39,605 nt of DNA from Anaerolineae bacterium (GTDB lineage: Bacteria > Chloroflexota > Anaerolineae > JAAYZQ01). Within the stretch, counting starts at the first letter, position 1. Every line of letters starts with the position of its first letter. The stretch spans positions 1 to 39,605 of the forward strand of contig JAFGIA010000105.1 of NCBI GenBank assembly GCA_016929795.1, written 5' to 3'. This document shows, in pieces, positions 14,603 to 22,118 of this stretch. Below the pieces are notes generated by a model, which worked only from the letters and a program-made list of their open reading frames with translations, was not told the DNA's origin and ran no database searches. A program made the translations under genes and the position numbers.

Positions 14603-17392
14603 TCAAGAGTCGCCATCCAGCACTGTGCGCACCCTGAGAGCCAGGCTCTCCAGGGTGAACGGCTTGGAGAGAAACGCCGCACCGCCGGGCGGCACGCCGT
14701 GTTGTGAAATGGCACTGCCCGAGTGGCCCGACGTAAAGAGCACGCGCATCTCGGGCCGCTCGGCCTGGAGCTTGCGCGCCAGATCGGGGCCGTTCATGTT
14801 GGGCATCAATACATCGGTCAGAAGGAGGTGGATCGGCCCCTGGTGGCTGCGGCTCAGCTCGGCTGCCTCGTCGCCGCCCGCCGCCACGAGCACCCGGTAG
14901 CCATACAGGCCGAGCACGCGCTGTGCCCAGGCTCGAACGCTCTCGTCATCTTCGACGAGCAATACGGTCTCGGTGCCCCCTGCGGCGCTGTATGGCTGTG
15001 ATATCTCGGAGCTCGCTCCTGCGTCCCTTTCCCCTGGCTCGCCGGCAGGGTTCGGTTGCCGGCGCAGGATAGCACCGGCCTCAGTTTCACCCACGCTCGT
15101 GCGCGGCCAATAGATCTTGAAAGTGGTGCCGTGGCCCGGCTCGCTATAGACCTGGATGTGCCCCTCGCTCTGCTTCACGATACCAAACACTGTGGATAGC
15201 CCCAGCCCCGTGCCCTGCCCTCGCTGCTTGGTGGTGAAAAAAGGCTCAAAGATCCGGCCCTTGAGCTCGTCGCTCATGCCGATGCCCGTGTCGGCGACGG
15301 CAAGCATCACGTGATCGCCTGCCTGTGCATCGACGTGCATGGCCGCATACACTTTGTCAAGGGTGATGTTGGCCGTCTCGATCGTTACCTTGCCACCATG
15401 AGGCATGGCATCGCGCGCGTTCACGACCAGGTTGACGAGTACCTGTTCGATCTGTGATGGATCGGCGCGCACCGGCCACAGGTCGTCCGCGATGTGGGTC
15501 TCGAGCAGGATGTTCTCGCCAATCAGCCGTTCCAGCATCGGCATCAGGCTGCGTACGACGAGGTTCAGGTTGAGGGTGCGACGCTCGACGACCTCGCGCC
15601 GGCTAAAGCTCAGGAGTTGACGTGTCAGCGCAGCGCCGCGCCTGGCTGTCTCGTCGATCTCTTGCACGTGCTCCCGCAAGGGATCCTGCTCGCGGATCTG
15701 CCACTGAAGAAGCTGTGCGTTGAGCTGGATCACTGTGAGCAGGTTGTTGAAATCGTGCGCGATGCCACCAGCCAGCCGGCCGAGCGCTTCCATCTTTTGT
15801 GCCTGTTGAAACTGTTTTTCCAGCAGCTCCTCGCGCGTCACGTCACGCATCGCCGTTACATAGTTCACAATCTGCCCGCCGGCGTCACGCACAGGGGTGA
15901 TGACGGTATCGACCACGTAGGAAGTGCCATCGGGTCTGGTGCCGCTGAAGCGCCCCTGTCCAGCCTGGCCGGTGGCCATGATCTCTTGCACTTCTTGAAA
16001 GAAGGGCGCCTCGCGGCTCCCGGTGAGTGCCAGAGCGAGGTTGTTGTTGATCGTCAGCGTAGGCTCGATGCCGGTGATACGAGAGAAGGCAGCATTGGCA
16101 TAGCCGATGGTGCCGTCGGGTGTGGTGATGACGATTGCATCCAGAGCCTGCTCCATCGCGGTGCTCAACTGGCGCAGCGCATCTTCAGCTTCTTTTTGGC
16201 GGGTGATATCCTCGAGGGTGCCCTCGTAGTAGGCCACCTGCCCGTCGGTGTCGCGCACGGCCCGCGCTGTGTCTCTGATCCAGATCGACGTGCCGTCGTG
16301 CCGGCGCAAGAGGGCTTCGAACCCGTGGATGACTTTTTGGCGCTCGACGAGGGCACGCCACGCGCTGCGCACCTCGGGGTCGACGTACAGGTGGGGAATG
16401 GGCGTGGCAAGCAGTCCCTCAGTATCGGGGTAGCCAAGGATGTGCACGATCGCGGGGTTGACTGTGATGAACTGGCCGGCAGGCGTGCTGCGGTAGAGAC
16501 CCACGGGTACCCCTTCAAACAGCCCGCGGTAACGCTCTTCACTCTCGGCCAGGAGCTCTTCCGCGTGCTTGCGCTCAGCGATCTCGAGTTCCAGTCCGGC
16601 AATCAGGTCGCGCAGGTGCGCGGTCATGGTGTTAAAGGCGTTGGCCAGGATGCCCAACTCATCACTGCTATGCACGTCGACGTGCCTGGACAGGTCGCCG
16701 TCAGCGACGGCCCGGGCGCCTGCCATCAGAGACGAGATGGATCGCACCAGGCTGCCCGTCATGGCGACCGTGGCCAGCGAGCCAAAGAGCAGTGCTGCCA
16801 GGCCCGTCCCTGCCCACCACGCTCGCAGGTGGCCCTCGGTGCGCACCGATTCCACCACCGACGCATCCACCTCATTGCGTACCTGCGTACCCAGGCGGTC
16901 GAGCGTCTCTTGGAAGCGGCGCTGCAGTGCCGCCAGCTCGTTGTGGCGCAGATACTGGGCATGTGCCCATTCTCCGTTCTGCACGTACTCGATGAGATCA
17001 GTGGTGACGGCACCCAACTCGACGTTCAGCAGGCGCAGTTCGTCGAGCTCTGCTTGATTGGGGCTGGTTGCTTGCCGATTGTCGTTCTCGCACCTGGTGT
17101 CGAGGACTGCCAATCTCTGGTTCAAGTTGGCGAGCTCGCCCAAGAGCTGTCGCTCGATCAGGCTGATTTGACGTGTCAGCAACAGGCTGTCAACTGTGTT
17201 GAGGATGTTGAGCCAGCCGATCCGGACGTTGGTGATCGCCTCGACGCGCGAGGCGCCGGCGCGAATCGTGTTCACCGTTGTTTCGACGCGCCGGGTGTAG
17301 AGCATCCCCATGCCGCTGGCGATCAATACCAGCAAGATCATGACGACAAAGCCAAGGATCGTGCGCTGCCGGATCGAGAAGGTTGGTCGCAT
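14603..17392 (-). CDS. Transmembrane hybrid histidine kinase with HAMP, 2 PAS, REC
   Basis: A 929-aa hybrid kinase. Transmembrane helices at about 12-32 and 195-215 bracket a helical extracytoplasmic sensor of about 160 residues. HAMP follows (216-268), then PAS at 283-400 and 405-520, HisKA with His546 (GGIAHDFNN), HATPase (NLVVNARDAMP near 654, DTGIGMS, GTGLGLSTV) and a REC domain (808-925) with Asp860 in LLLTDVLMP. The start at 17392 has AAAAGG 5 nt upstream. The gene lies 77 nt downstream of a sugar-binding lipoprotein gene on the same strand, and no ABC permease or ATPase is near. The binding protein may therefore report to this kinase's external domain, as LuxP does to LuxQ or TorT to TorS. 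The core resembles that of the kinase at 1587-5465. Confidence 0.93.
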   Translation of the reverse strand: MRPTFSIRQRTILGFVVMILLVLIASGMGMLYTRRVETTVNTIRAGASRVEAITNVRIGWLNILNTVDSLLLTRQISLIERQLLGELANLNQRLAVLDTRCENDNRQATSPNQAELDELRLLNVELGAVTTDLIEYVQNGEWAHAQYLRHNELAALQRRFQETLDRLGTQVRNEVDASVVESVRTEGHLRAWWAGTGLAALLFGSLATVAMTGSLVRSISSLMAGARAVADGDLSRHVDVHSSDELGILANAFNTMTAHLRDLIAGLELEIAERKHAEELLAESEERYRGLFEGVPVGLYRSTPAGQFITVNPAIVHILGYPDTEGLLATPIPHLYVDPEVRSAWRALVERQKVIHGFEALLRRHDGTSIWIRDTARAVRDTDGQVAYYEGTLEDITRQKEAEDALRQLSTAMEQALDAIVITTPDGTIGYANAAFSRITGIEPTLTINNNLALALTGSREAPFFQEVQEIMATGQAGQGRFSGTRPDGTSYVVDTVITPVRDAGGQIVNYVTAMRDVTREELLEKQFQQAQKMEALGRLAGGIAHDFNNLLTVIQLNAQLLQWQIREQDPLREHVQEIDETARRGAALTRQLLSFSRREVVERRTLNLNLVVRSLMPMLERLIGENILLETHIADDLWPVRADPSQIEQVLVNLVVNARDAMPHGGKVTIETANITLDKVYAAMHVDAQAGDHVMLAVADTGIGMSDELKGRIFEPFFTTKQRGQGTGLGLSTVFGIVKQSEGHIQVYSEPGHGTTFKIYWPRTSVGETEAGAILRRQPNPAGEPGERDAGASSEISQPYSAAGGTETVLLVEDDESVRAWAQRVLGLYGYRVLVAAGGDEAAELSRSHQGPIHLLLTDVLMPNMNGPDLARKLQAERPEMRVLFTSGHSGSAISQHGVPPGGAAFLSKPFTLESLALRVRTVLDGDS

Positions 17393-17469
17393 GGCTGCCT
17401 TTTCTCCCGGGACTGCCCCTGCCGCGCGCCCTCAGCTTGTGAGGCGCATTGATGCGCAGCGAGCGAGCG

Positions 17470-18411
17470 CTACCGCGTAATCAAGGCCAGATCGACGGGG
17501 ATGAATGGCGAGATCGGCTCCCCCCGCAAATATCTGACGGCCGTCTCCACACCCAGGCGGCCCATTTCTGCCGGGCGCTGGGCGACTGTGGCGAGCAGCT
17601 TGCCCTCCTCGAGTGCGGCGATGGCTTCTTCAATGGCATCGAATCCGACAAAGACGATGTCGCTCGCCCTACCTGCTTCTTCTGCGGCTTCAATTGCCCC
17701 CAAGATCATGTCGTCGTTGTGAGCAAACACGCCGTCAATGTCCGGGTGCGCTGCCAGGATGTGGGCAAAGGCACTTTTCCCATCCACCCGGCGAAAATTG
17801 CCCGTCTCCTGGGCGATCACTTGGATGTCGGGATAGGCAGCGAGCGCCTGGTGAAATCCGGCACCGCGATCTCGTGCCGCCGAAGAGCCTGGTGTGCCCA
17901 TGAGCTCGACCACGTTGCCCTGCCTGCCGAGCACCTCGGCCAGGTGCTCGCCCGCCATGCTCCCACCAGCGCGGTTGTCCGAGGCTATGTGACAAATGGT
18001 CGCGTCGGTGGGCGCGCTGCGATCGATGGTCATCACTGGGATACCCGCCTGTGCCGCGGCCTCCATGTCCGGCGCCACGGTGTCGCTCACGGGGTTGACC
18101 AGCAGTGCATTGACGCCCCGTGCCACCAGCGATTGAATCTGGCGGCTTTGCACCGCCGCATCATCGCCGGCATACTCGATCACGAGGGTCACTTGGTGGC
18201 GACTGGCCGCTTCCCTGGCACCCTCCACCAGGGAAACGAAAAAAGGCGTGTCCTCGGTCATACATAGTAGAACGCCGACGGTGATCTTGGGCGGGGCGGT
18301 CGGCTCTGCTGTGGACACGCCCGGCGCGCAGCCCGTGAGCAGCGCAACGGCGACTAGCACGAGTGCGCGCGCGCCGATTGCATTCCAGCGCCGCTTTGCT
18401 GCCAGGTTCAT
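17470..18411 (-). CDS. Periplasmic-binding-protein-like lipoprotein (sugar-type, Peripla_BP_4)
   Basis: An exported substrate-binding protein of about 313 aa. It has a basic N-terminus, a hydrophobic segment and a lipobox LLTGC, so it should be a membrane-anchored lipoprotein. The mature part is a RbsB-like type I binding fold: TVGVLLCMTEDTPFFVSLVEG, a QIQSLVARGVNALLVNPVSD segment, PVMTIDRSA, NDDMILGAIEAAEEAG, and FVGFDAIEEAIAALEEGKL followed by LATVAQRPAEMG. The start is uncertain. ATG 18411 is given; a GTG six nt earlier and an ATG at 18423 also lie just after AGGAG. No transporter genes flank it. The next gene on the strand is the transmembrane hybrid kinase, which suggests a sensory rather than transport role. 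Confidence 0.88.
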   Translation of the reverse strand: MNLAAKRRWNAIGARALVLVAVALLTGCAPGVSTAEPTAPPKITVGVLLCMTEDTPFFVSLVEGAREAASRHQVTLVIEYAGDDAAVQSRQIQSLVARGVNALLVNPVSDTVAPDMEAAAQAGIPVMTIDRSAPTDATICHIASDNRAGGSMAGEHLAEVLGRQGNVVELMGTPGSSAARDRGAGFHQALAAYPDIQVIAQETGNFRRVDGKSAFAHILAAHPDIDGVFAHNDDMILGAIEAAEEAGRASDIVFVGFDAIEEAIAALEEGKLLATVAQRPAEMGRLGVETAVRYLRGEPISPFIPVDLALITR

Positions 18412-18444
18412 GGCCACTCTCATCTCCTATCCATCGTGCATGTT

Positions 18445-18473
18445 ATTCTATCACATTTTGAATAGCCCTGCAA
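18445..18473 (-). promoter_or_regulatory. Sigma-70-type promoter for binding-protein/kinase operon
   Basis: On the minus strand, TTGCAG (18473-18468), a 17-nt spacer and TAGAAT (18450-18445), about 30 nt upstream of the lipoprotein start. Confidence 0.6.
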
Positions 18474-18540
18474 CGTGCACGCGCGGCCGATGTAGGGCCG
18501 TCGCATAATGCCATGATCCTGGCAGCCCAGGCCTGGAGCG

Positions 18541-18569
18541 TTGACAACCTGCGCTCTGTGTGATACCAT
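18541..18569 (+). promoter_or_regulatory. Sigma-70-type promoter for mtnA operon
   Basis: TTGACA (18541-18546), a 17-nt spacer and TACCAT (18564-18569). Transcription would start near 18576, so in-frame start codons before that point can be excluded for this promoter. Confidence 0.65.
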
Positions 18570-18597
18570 GTCCCTTACACAAAACCGGGAGGATATC

Positions 18598-19659
18598 GTG
18601 ACCACTTTTTCGACCATTACCTGGGAGGATGGCGTCGTACGCATGTTGGACCAGCGCCGGCTACCCCACAAGACCGTCTATCTCGATTTTGCAGACTATC
18701 GACAGGTGGCCATGGCGATCCGTGACATGGTGATCCGCGGCGCACCGGCGATCGGAGCCGCGGCTGGCTATGGTCTGGCTATTGCCGCCGCCAGCAGTGA
18801 CGCGGTGTCTCCCGCTGCGCTGCGCGCCGACCTGGAACAGGCAGCCGTCGTGCTGCGCGCAGCGCGGCCCACGGCCGTGAACCTGTCGTGGGCACTCGAT
18901 AGGGTGCTCGCTCGTGCTGCCGACCCGGCGCTCGACACGGTCGAGGCGATCGGCGCGACAGTGCTTGAAGAGGCACAGGCCATTGCTCGCGAGGACGTGC
19001 AGGCGAATCGCCAGATGGGGCTCAATGCCCTGCCCCTGATCCCAGACGGTGCCAGGATCATCCATCACTGCAACACGGGCAGCCTGGCAACCGTCGACTA
19101 TGGCACCGCGCTGGGCGTCATCCGCACCGCGCACGAGCACGGCAAGCATGTGCACGCCTTTCTCGACGAGACGCGCCCACGTTTGCAGGGCGCGAGCCTG
19201 TCCGCGTGGGAGCTCAAGGAGCTCGGCGTGCCACACACCGTGATCGTCGATGGCGTGTCGGGCCACCTGATGCGCACCGAGGGGATCGACCTGTGCCTCG
19301 TCGGCGCCGACCGGATTGCCGCCAACGGCGATACGGCCAACAAGGTAGGTACCTATAACCTGGCCCTCGCGGCCCACGCCCACGGTGTGCCCTTTTACGT
19401 GGTAGCGCCCACCAGCACCGTCGACCTGTTGACGCCCACCGGTGACGACATCGAGATCGAGGAGCGTCCGGCGCGCGAGATTACCCATGTCGGCGACGTG
19501 CAGATCACGCCCGACGACACGCCGGTGCGCAACATCGCGTTCGACGTGACGCCGGCGCGCTTTATTACGGCGATCGTTACCGAGATGGGGGTTGCCTACC
19601 CTCCCTTCGCGCAGAGCCTGGCCGAGATGGTGGCCGAGGCTGGGAATAGTAAGCAGTGA
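18598..19659 (+). CDS. mtnA: S-methyl-5-thioribose-1-phosphate isomerase
   Basis: This enzyme converts methylthioribose-1-phosphate to methylthioribulose-1-phosphate in the methionine salvage pathway. The 353-aa product matches the family's usual size. Signature segments are IRDMVIRGAPAIGAAAGYGL, the active-site Cys158 in HHCNTGSLATVDYGTALGVI, DETRPRLQGASLSAWEL and Asp238 in VGADRIAANGDTANKVGTYN. The Cys/Asp pair of the MtnA catalytic site is present. GTG 18598 is chosen because GGGAGG lies 5 nt upstream and the promoter overlaps any earlier start; the protein then begins MTTFSTITWEDG as expected. Its stop overlaps the GTG of the next gene (GTGA), coupling it to a signalling phosphatase. No other methionine-salvage gene is in the window. 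Confidence 0.96.
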   Translation: MTTFSTITWEDGVVRMLDQRRLPHKTVYLDFADYRQVAMAIRDMVIRGAPAIGAAAGYGLAIAAASSDAVSPAALRADLEQAAVVLRAARPTAVNLSWALDRVLARAADPALDTVEAIGATVLEEAQAIAREDVQANRQMGLNALPLIPDGARIIHHCNTGSLATVDYGTALGVIRTAHEHGKHVHAFLDETRPRLQGASLSAWELKELGVPHTVIVDGVSGHLMRTEGIDLCLVGADRIAANGDTANKVGTYNLALAAHAHGVPFYVVAPTSTVDLLTPTGDDIEIEERPAREITHVGDVQITPDDTPVRNIAFDVTPARFITAIVTEMGVAYPPFAQSLAEMVAEAGNSKQ

Positions 19660-21272
19660 CCCCCACCCCCATCCGCGTTATGCTCGTCGACGATCATGCC
19701 GTGGTGCGTCGTGGGTTGGCTGCATTTCTGATGGCGTACGATGATCTCGATCTGGCAGGCCAGGCAGTGAGTGGTGAAGAGGCAGTGCGCATCTGCACAC
19801 AGGTGAACCCGGATGTGGTCCTGATGGACCTGGTGATGCCAGGCATGAACGGCGCCGAGACCACGCGCGAGCTGCTGCAGCGCTGCCCATCGGCGCGGGT
19901 TTTGGCCCTCACTAGCTTTGCGGAAAAGGAGATGATGGAAGACGTGCTCGCCGCGGGTGCCATCGGCTACCTGCTCAAGAACGTAGCTTCCGACGAGCTG
20001 GCACAGGCAATCCGTGATGCCCACGCAGGGCGCGGCACAATGGCCCCGGAGGCGGCAGAGACGCTCGCGCTGGCAGACAGGCTGGAGCGGCTGGCGCGCG
20101 ATGTGGATCGTGTTATATCCGAGATGAATGCCCTGCCGGGCATTCTGCTGGAGCACGTGCCTGGCCTCTTTCCTGGCTGTTGGATCGAGATCCGACTCTT
20201 TCCAGAAGAGATTCTCTTGTGTCACCCGGCCGGTTCCGACCCTATCGACCTTGACGTCTGGCACTGGATGCGCACGGCCGGTGATGCCCATGCCTTTGCG
20301 CCGCACTCGTTCCTGCCCTGGCGGCAGGGTAGGGCTGCCAGCGGTGCAGTGATCGTCGCACCCATCCTCGCAATAGACCGCCGTGAAGCGATCGGCGGTC
20401 TCCACGTGGCATGTTCTGGCGAGACTGCCGATCTGTCCCCCCTGTTGCAGGCAGCACGTGCACTCGCCGCGCACATCGCGTTCGCCGTGCACAGTGCCCG
20501 TGTGCATGCGAAGGCGCTCGCCCAGGAGAGAATGGCACGCGAGTTGAGTGTGGCAGCGCGCATCCAGGCCAGCCTGCTGCCCGAAGCGCTTCCCCAGATT
20601 CCCGGCTGGTCCTTCGCCGCCGTGCTTGACCCTGCGCGCGAGACTTCGGGCGATTTCTATGATGCCATCCCCCTGCCAGGCGGCCGGTGGGGACTGGCGA
20701 TCGCCGATGTCGCCGACAAGGGGGTAGGGCCCGCACTCTTTATGGCCCTCAGCCGCACCCTGCTGCGCACCTACGCGCGCGAGTACCCTGAGCACCCTGC
20801 AGAGGTGCTGCGCGTGGTGAACGCGCGCATCCTCGCGGAGGCGCGCTCGGGCTTGTTCGTCACCCTCTTTTATGCGGTGATTGATCCTGCCTCTGCCGGC
20901 CTGGTGTATGCCAATGCAGGTCACCCGCCACCTTACCTGGTGCGTGCGGACGGCAGTGGCGTCGAGGGGTTGGGGCGCACCGGCATGGCGCTTGGCGTGC
21001 TCGAGAGTGAGACGTGGCAGGAGGCAGCGATCGATCTCGCCTTGGGTGATCTTCTCCTCCTCTATACTGATGGCGTGATCGACGCGTCGGACGAGGCAGG
21101 CAAACCCTTTGGTCGCGAGCGGTTGCTTCGCTTCCTATGCGCCGAGGTCAGCCGCCTGCCGGCGGCCGTTGTGGACGATCTCCTCTTGTTGCTGCGGCGC
21201 TTTGCCGACGGTGCACCTCAGTTGGATGACGTCACGTTGCTGGCTGTGGCACGGCATGGCCTGGAGGGTTAG
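19656..21272 (+). CDS. Response regulator with PP2C/SpoIIE-type phosphatase output
   Basis: A 538-aa cytoplasmic regulator. The N-terminal receiver (about 5-122) has acidic LVDDH, phosphoacceptor Asp58 in VVLMDLVMPGMNG and the Lys of YLLKN. A middle GAF-like region (about 150-295) ends in a helical linker. The C-terminal RsbU/SpoIIE-type PP2C domain (about 310-535) shows RETSGDFYD, IADVADKGVGPALFMA, YANAGHPPPYL, LLYTDGVIDA and LDDVTLLAV, so the metal-binding aspartates are kept. Such proteins dephosphorylate anti-sigma-antagonist proteins in partner-switch cascades; no STAS or HATPase anti-sigma gene is nearby. The GTG overlaps the mtnA stop (GTGA) and has little Shine-Dalgarno, so translation depends on coupling. 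The pentapeptide-repeat gene starts directly after its stop. Confidence 0.92.
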   Translation: MTPTPIRVMLVDDHAVVRRGLAAFLMAYDDLDLAGQAVSGEEAVRICTQVNPDVVLMDLVMPGMNGAETTRELLQRCPSARVLALTSFAEKEMMEDVLAAGAIGYLLKNVASDELAQAIRDAHAGRGTMAPEAAETLALADRLERLARDVDRVISEMNALPGILLEHVPGLFPGCWIEIRLFPEEILLCHPAGSDPIDLDVWHWMRTAGDAHAFAPHSFLPWRQGRAASGAVIVAPILAIDRREAIGGLHVACSGETADLSPLLQAARALAAHIAFAVHSARVHAKALAQERMARELSVAARIQASLLPEALPQIPGWSFAAVLDPARETSGDFYDAIPLPGGRWGLAIADVADKGVGPALFMALSRTLLRTYAREYPEHPAEVLRVVNARILAEARSGLFVTLFYAVIDPASAGLVYANAGHPPPYLVRADGSGVEGLGRTGMALGVLESETWQEAAIDLALGDLLLLYTDGVIDASDEAGKPFGRERLLRFLCAEVSRLPAAVVDDLLLLLRRFADGAPQLDDVTLLAVARHGLEG

Positions 21273-22034
21273 ATGGATGCCAGGCAGCTCGCCCCGCGTA
21301 TCCGCTATCGCCTGATGGCCGGGGTGCACCGGGCTGAGCTTGGCATCCGCCACTTTCTGTTTCAGCGTTTTCTTGACGTGCGTAAGGGGCGCTTGGCAGG
21401 GGCCGATCTGAGCTACCTTAACCTGAGTGGCTACAACCTGCGCCGCGCCAACTTGCACGAGGCGGTCCTGATCCGCACCGATCTGTCGCGTGCGAACTTG
21501 AGTGGAGCTGTCCTCCTTGGTGCTGATCTGAGCGGCGCTCGCCTGCAAGGGGCGAACCTGTCGGGCGCACGTTTGAATGGCGCAGTGGTTACCCTGGCCC
21601 AGATCGCATCGGCTGGCATCTTGCGGGGCACGATCTTGCCTGATGGCAGCGAGTACGGCACGGTCGACGCGCCACCAGGGATGGCGAACGGCGCCGAGCC
21701 CGTCATCGAGCCGCCCGATCTGCGTGGGCGCGACCTGCGTCGTCGCGACTTGCGTGGAGCAGACCTTACCGGTGCCAAGCTGCGTGGTGCGAACCTTGGC
21801 CGCGCCGATCTGTCGGGAGCAGATCTGCGCGGCGCCGACCTCTTTGGCTGCAACCTGGAGCGCACGCGCCTGGTGCGCGCCGATCTGCGCGGTGCGAACC
21901 TGATGATCGCCGCGCTGCGCGGTGCCGACCTGCGCGAGGCAAACCTGAAGGGGGCCCTCGTTACCGACCAGCAGCTTGCCCTGGCCGCGTCGCTCTCGGC
22001 GGCGCTCCTCCCTGACGGGCACCTGCACGACTGA
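21273..22034 (+). CDS. Pentapeptide-repeat protein
   Basis: A 253-aa protein with two blocks of A(D/N)LxG-type pentapeptide repeats, about residues 44-108 and 148-230. Examples are GADLSYLNLSGYNLRRANLH and GANLGRADLSGADLRGADLF. Such repeats fold as a right-handed quadrilateral beta-helix. The blocks are split by about 40 residues containing TLAQIASAGILRGTILPDGSEYG; a similar segment (TDQQLALAASLSAALLPDGHLHD) closes the protein. The N-terminal 40 residues are basic and helical. There is no signal peptide. The ATG directly follows the phosphatase stop (TAGATG), with GGAGGG just upstream. The function is unknown: some relatives mimic DNA and protect gyrase, but nothing here shows that. Confidence 0.9.
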   Translation: MDARQLAPRIRYRLMAGVHRAELGIRHFLFQRFLDVRKGRLAGADLSYLNLSGYNLRRANLHEAVLIRTDLSRANLSGAVLLGADLSGARLQGANLSGARLNGAVVTLAQIASAGILRGTILPDGSEYGTVDAPPGMANGAEPVIEPPDLRGRDLRRRDLRGADLTGAKLRGANLGRADLSGADLRGADLFGCNLERTRLVRADLRGANLMIAALRGADLREANLKGALVTDQQLALAASLSAALLPDGHLHD

Positions 22035-22082
22035 TCGATAGTCGTTCCCCGGGCTGTGGGGACCACGGTCCACTCCTTTTCC

Positions 22083-22111
22083 TTGCCAAAGGAACCGGTT
22101 CGTGGTAGACT
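22083..22111 (+). promoter_or_regulatory. Sigma-70-type promoter, apparently for a leaderless mRNA
   Basis: TTGCCA (22083-22088), a 17-nt spacer and TAGACT (22106-22111). The expected transcription start (22118-22119) coincides with the ATG of the BTAD regulator gene, and no ribosome site precedes that ATG. Confidence 0.6.
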
Positions 22112-22118
22112 AGCGTGC

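Noticed and set aside
15494..17452. 652-codon open frame on the plus strand opposite the transmembrane hybrid kinase
   Set aside because: Antisense shadow of HATPase/PAS coding sequence. It has no domain motifs and the composition is typical of complementary-strand frames.
17470..18411. ABC sugar importer operon
   Set aside because: Only the binding protein is present. No permease or ATPase gene lies on either side.
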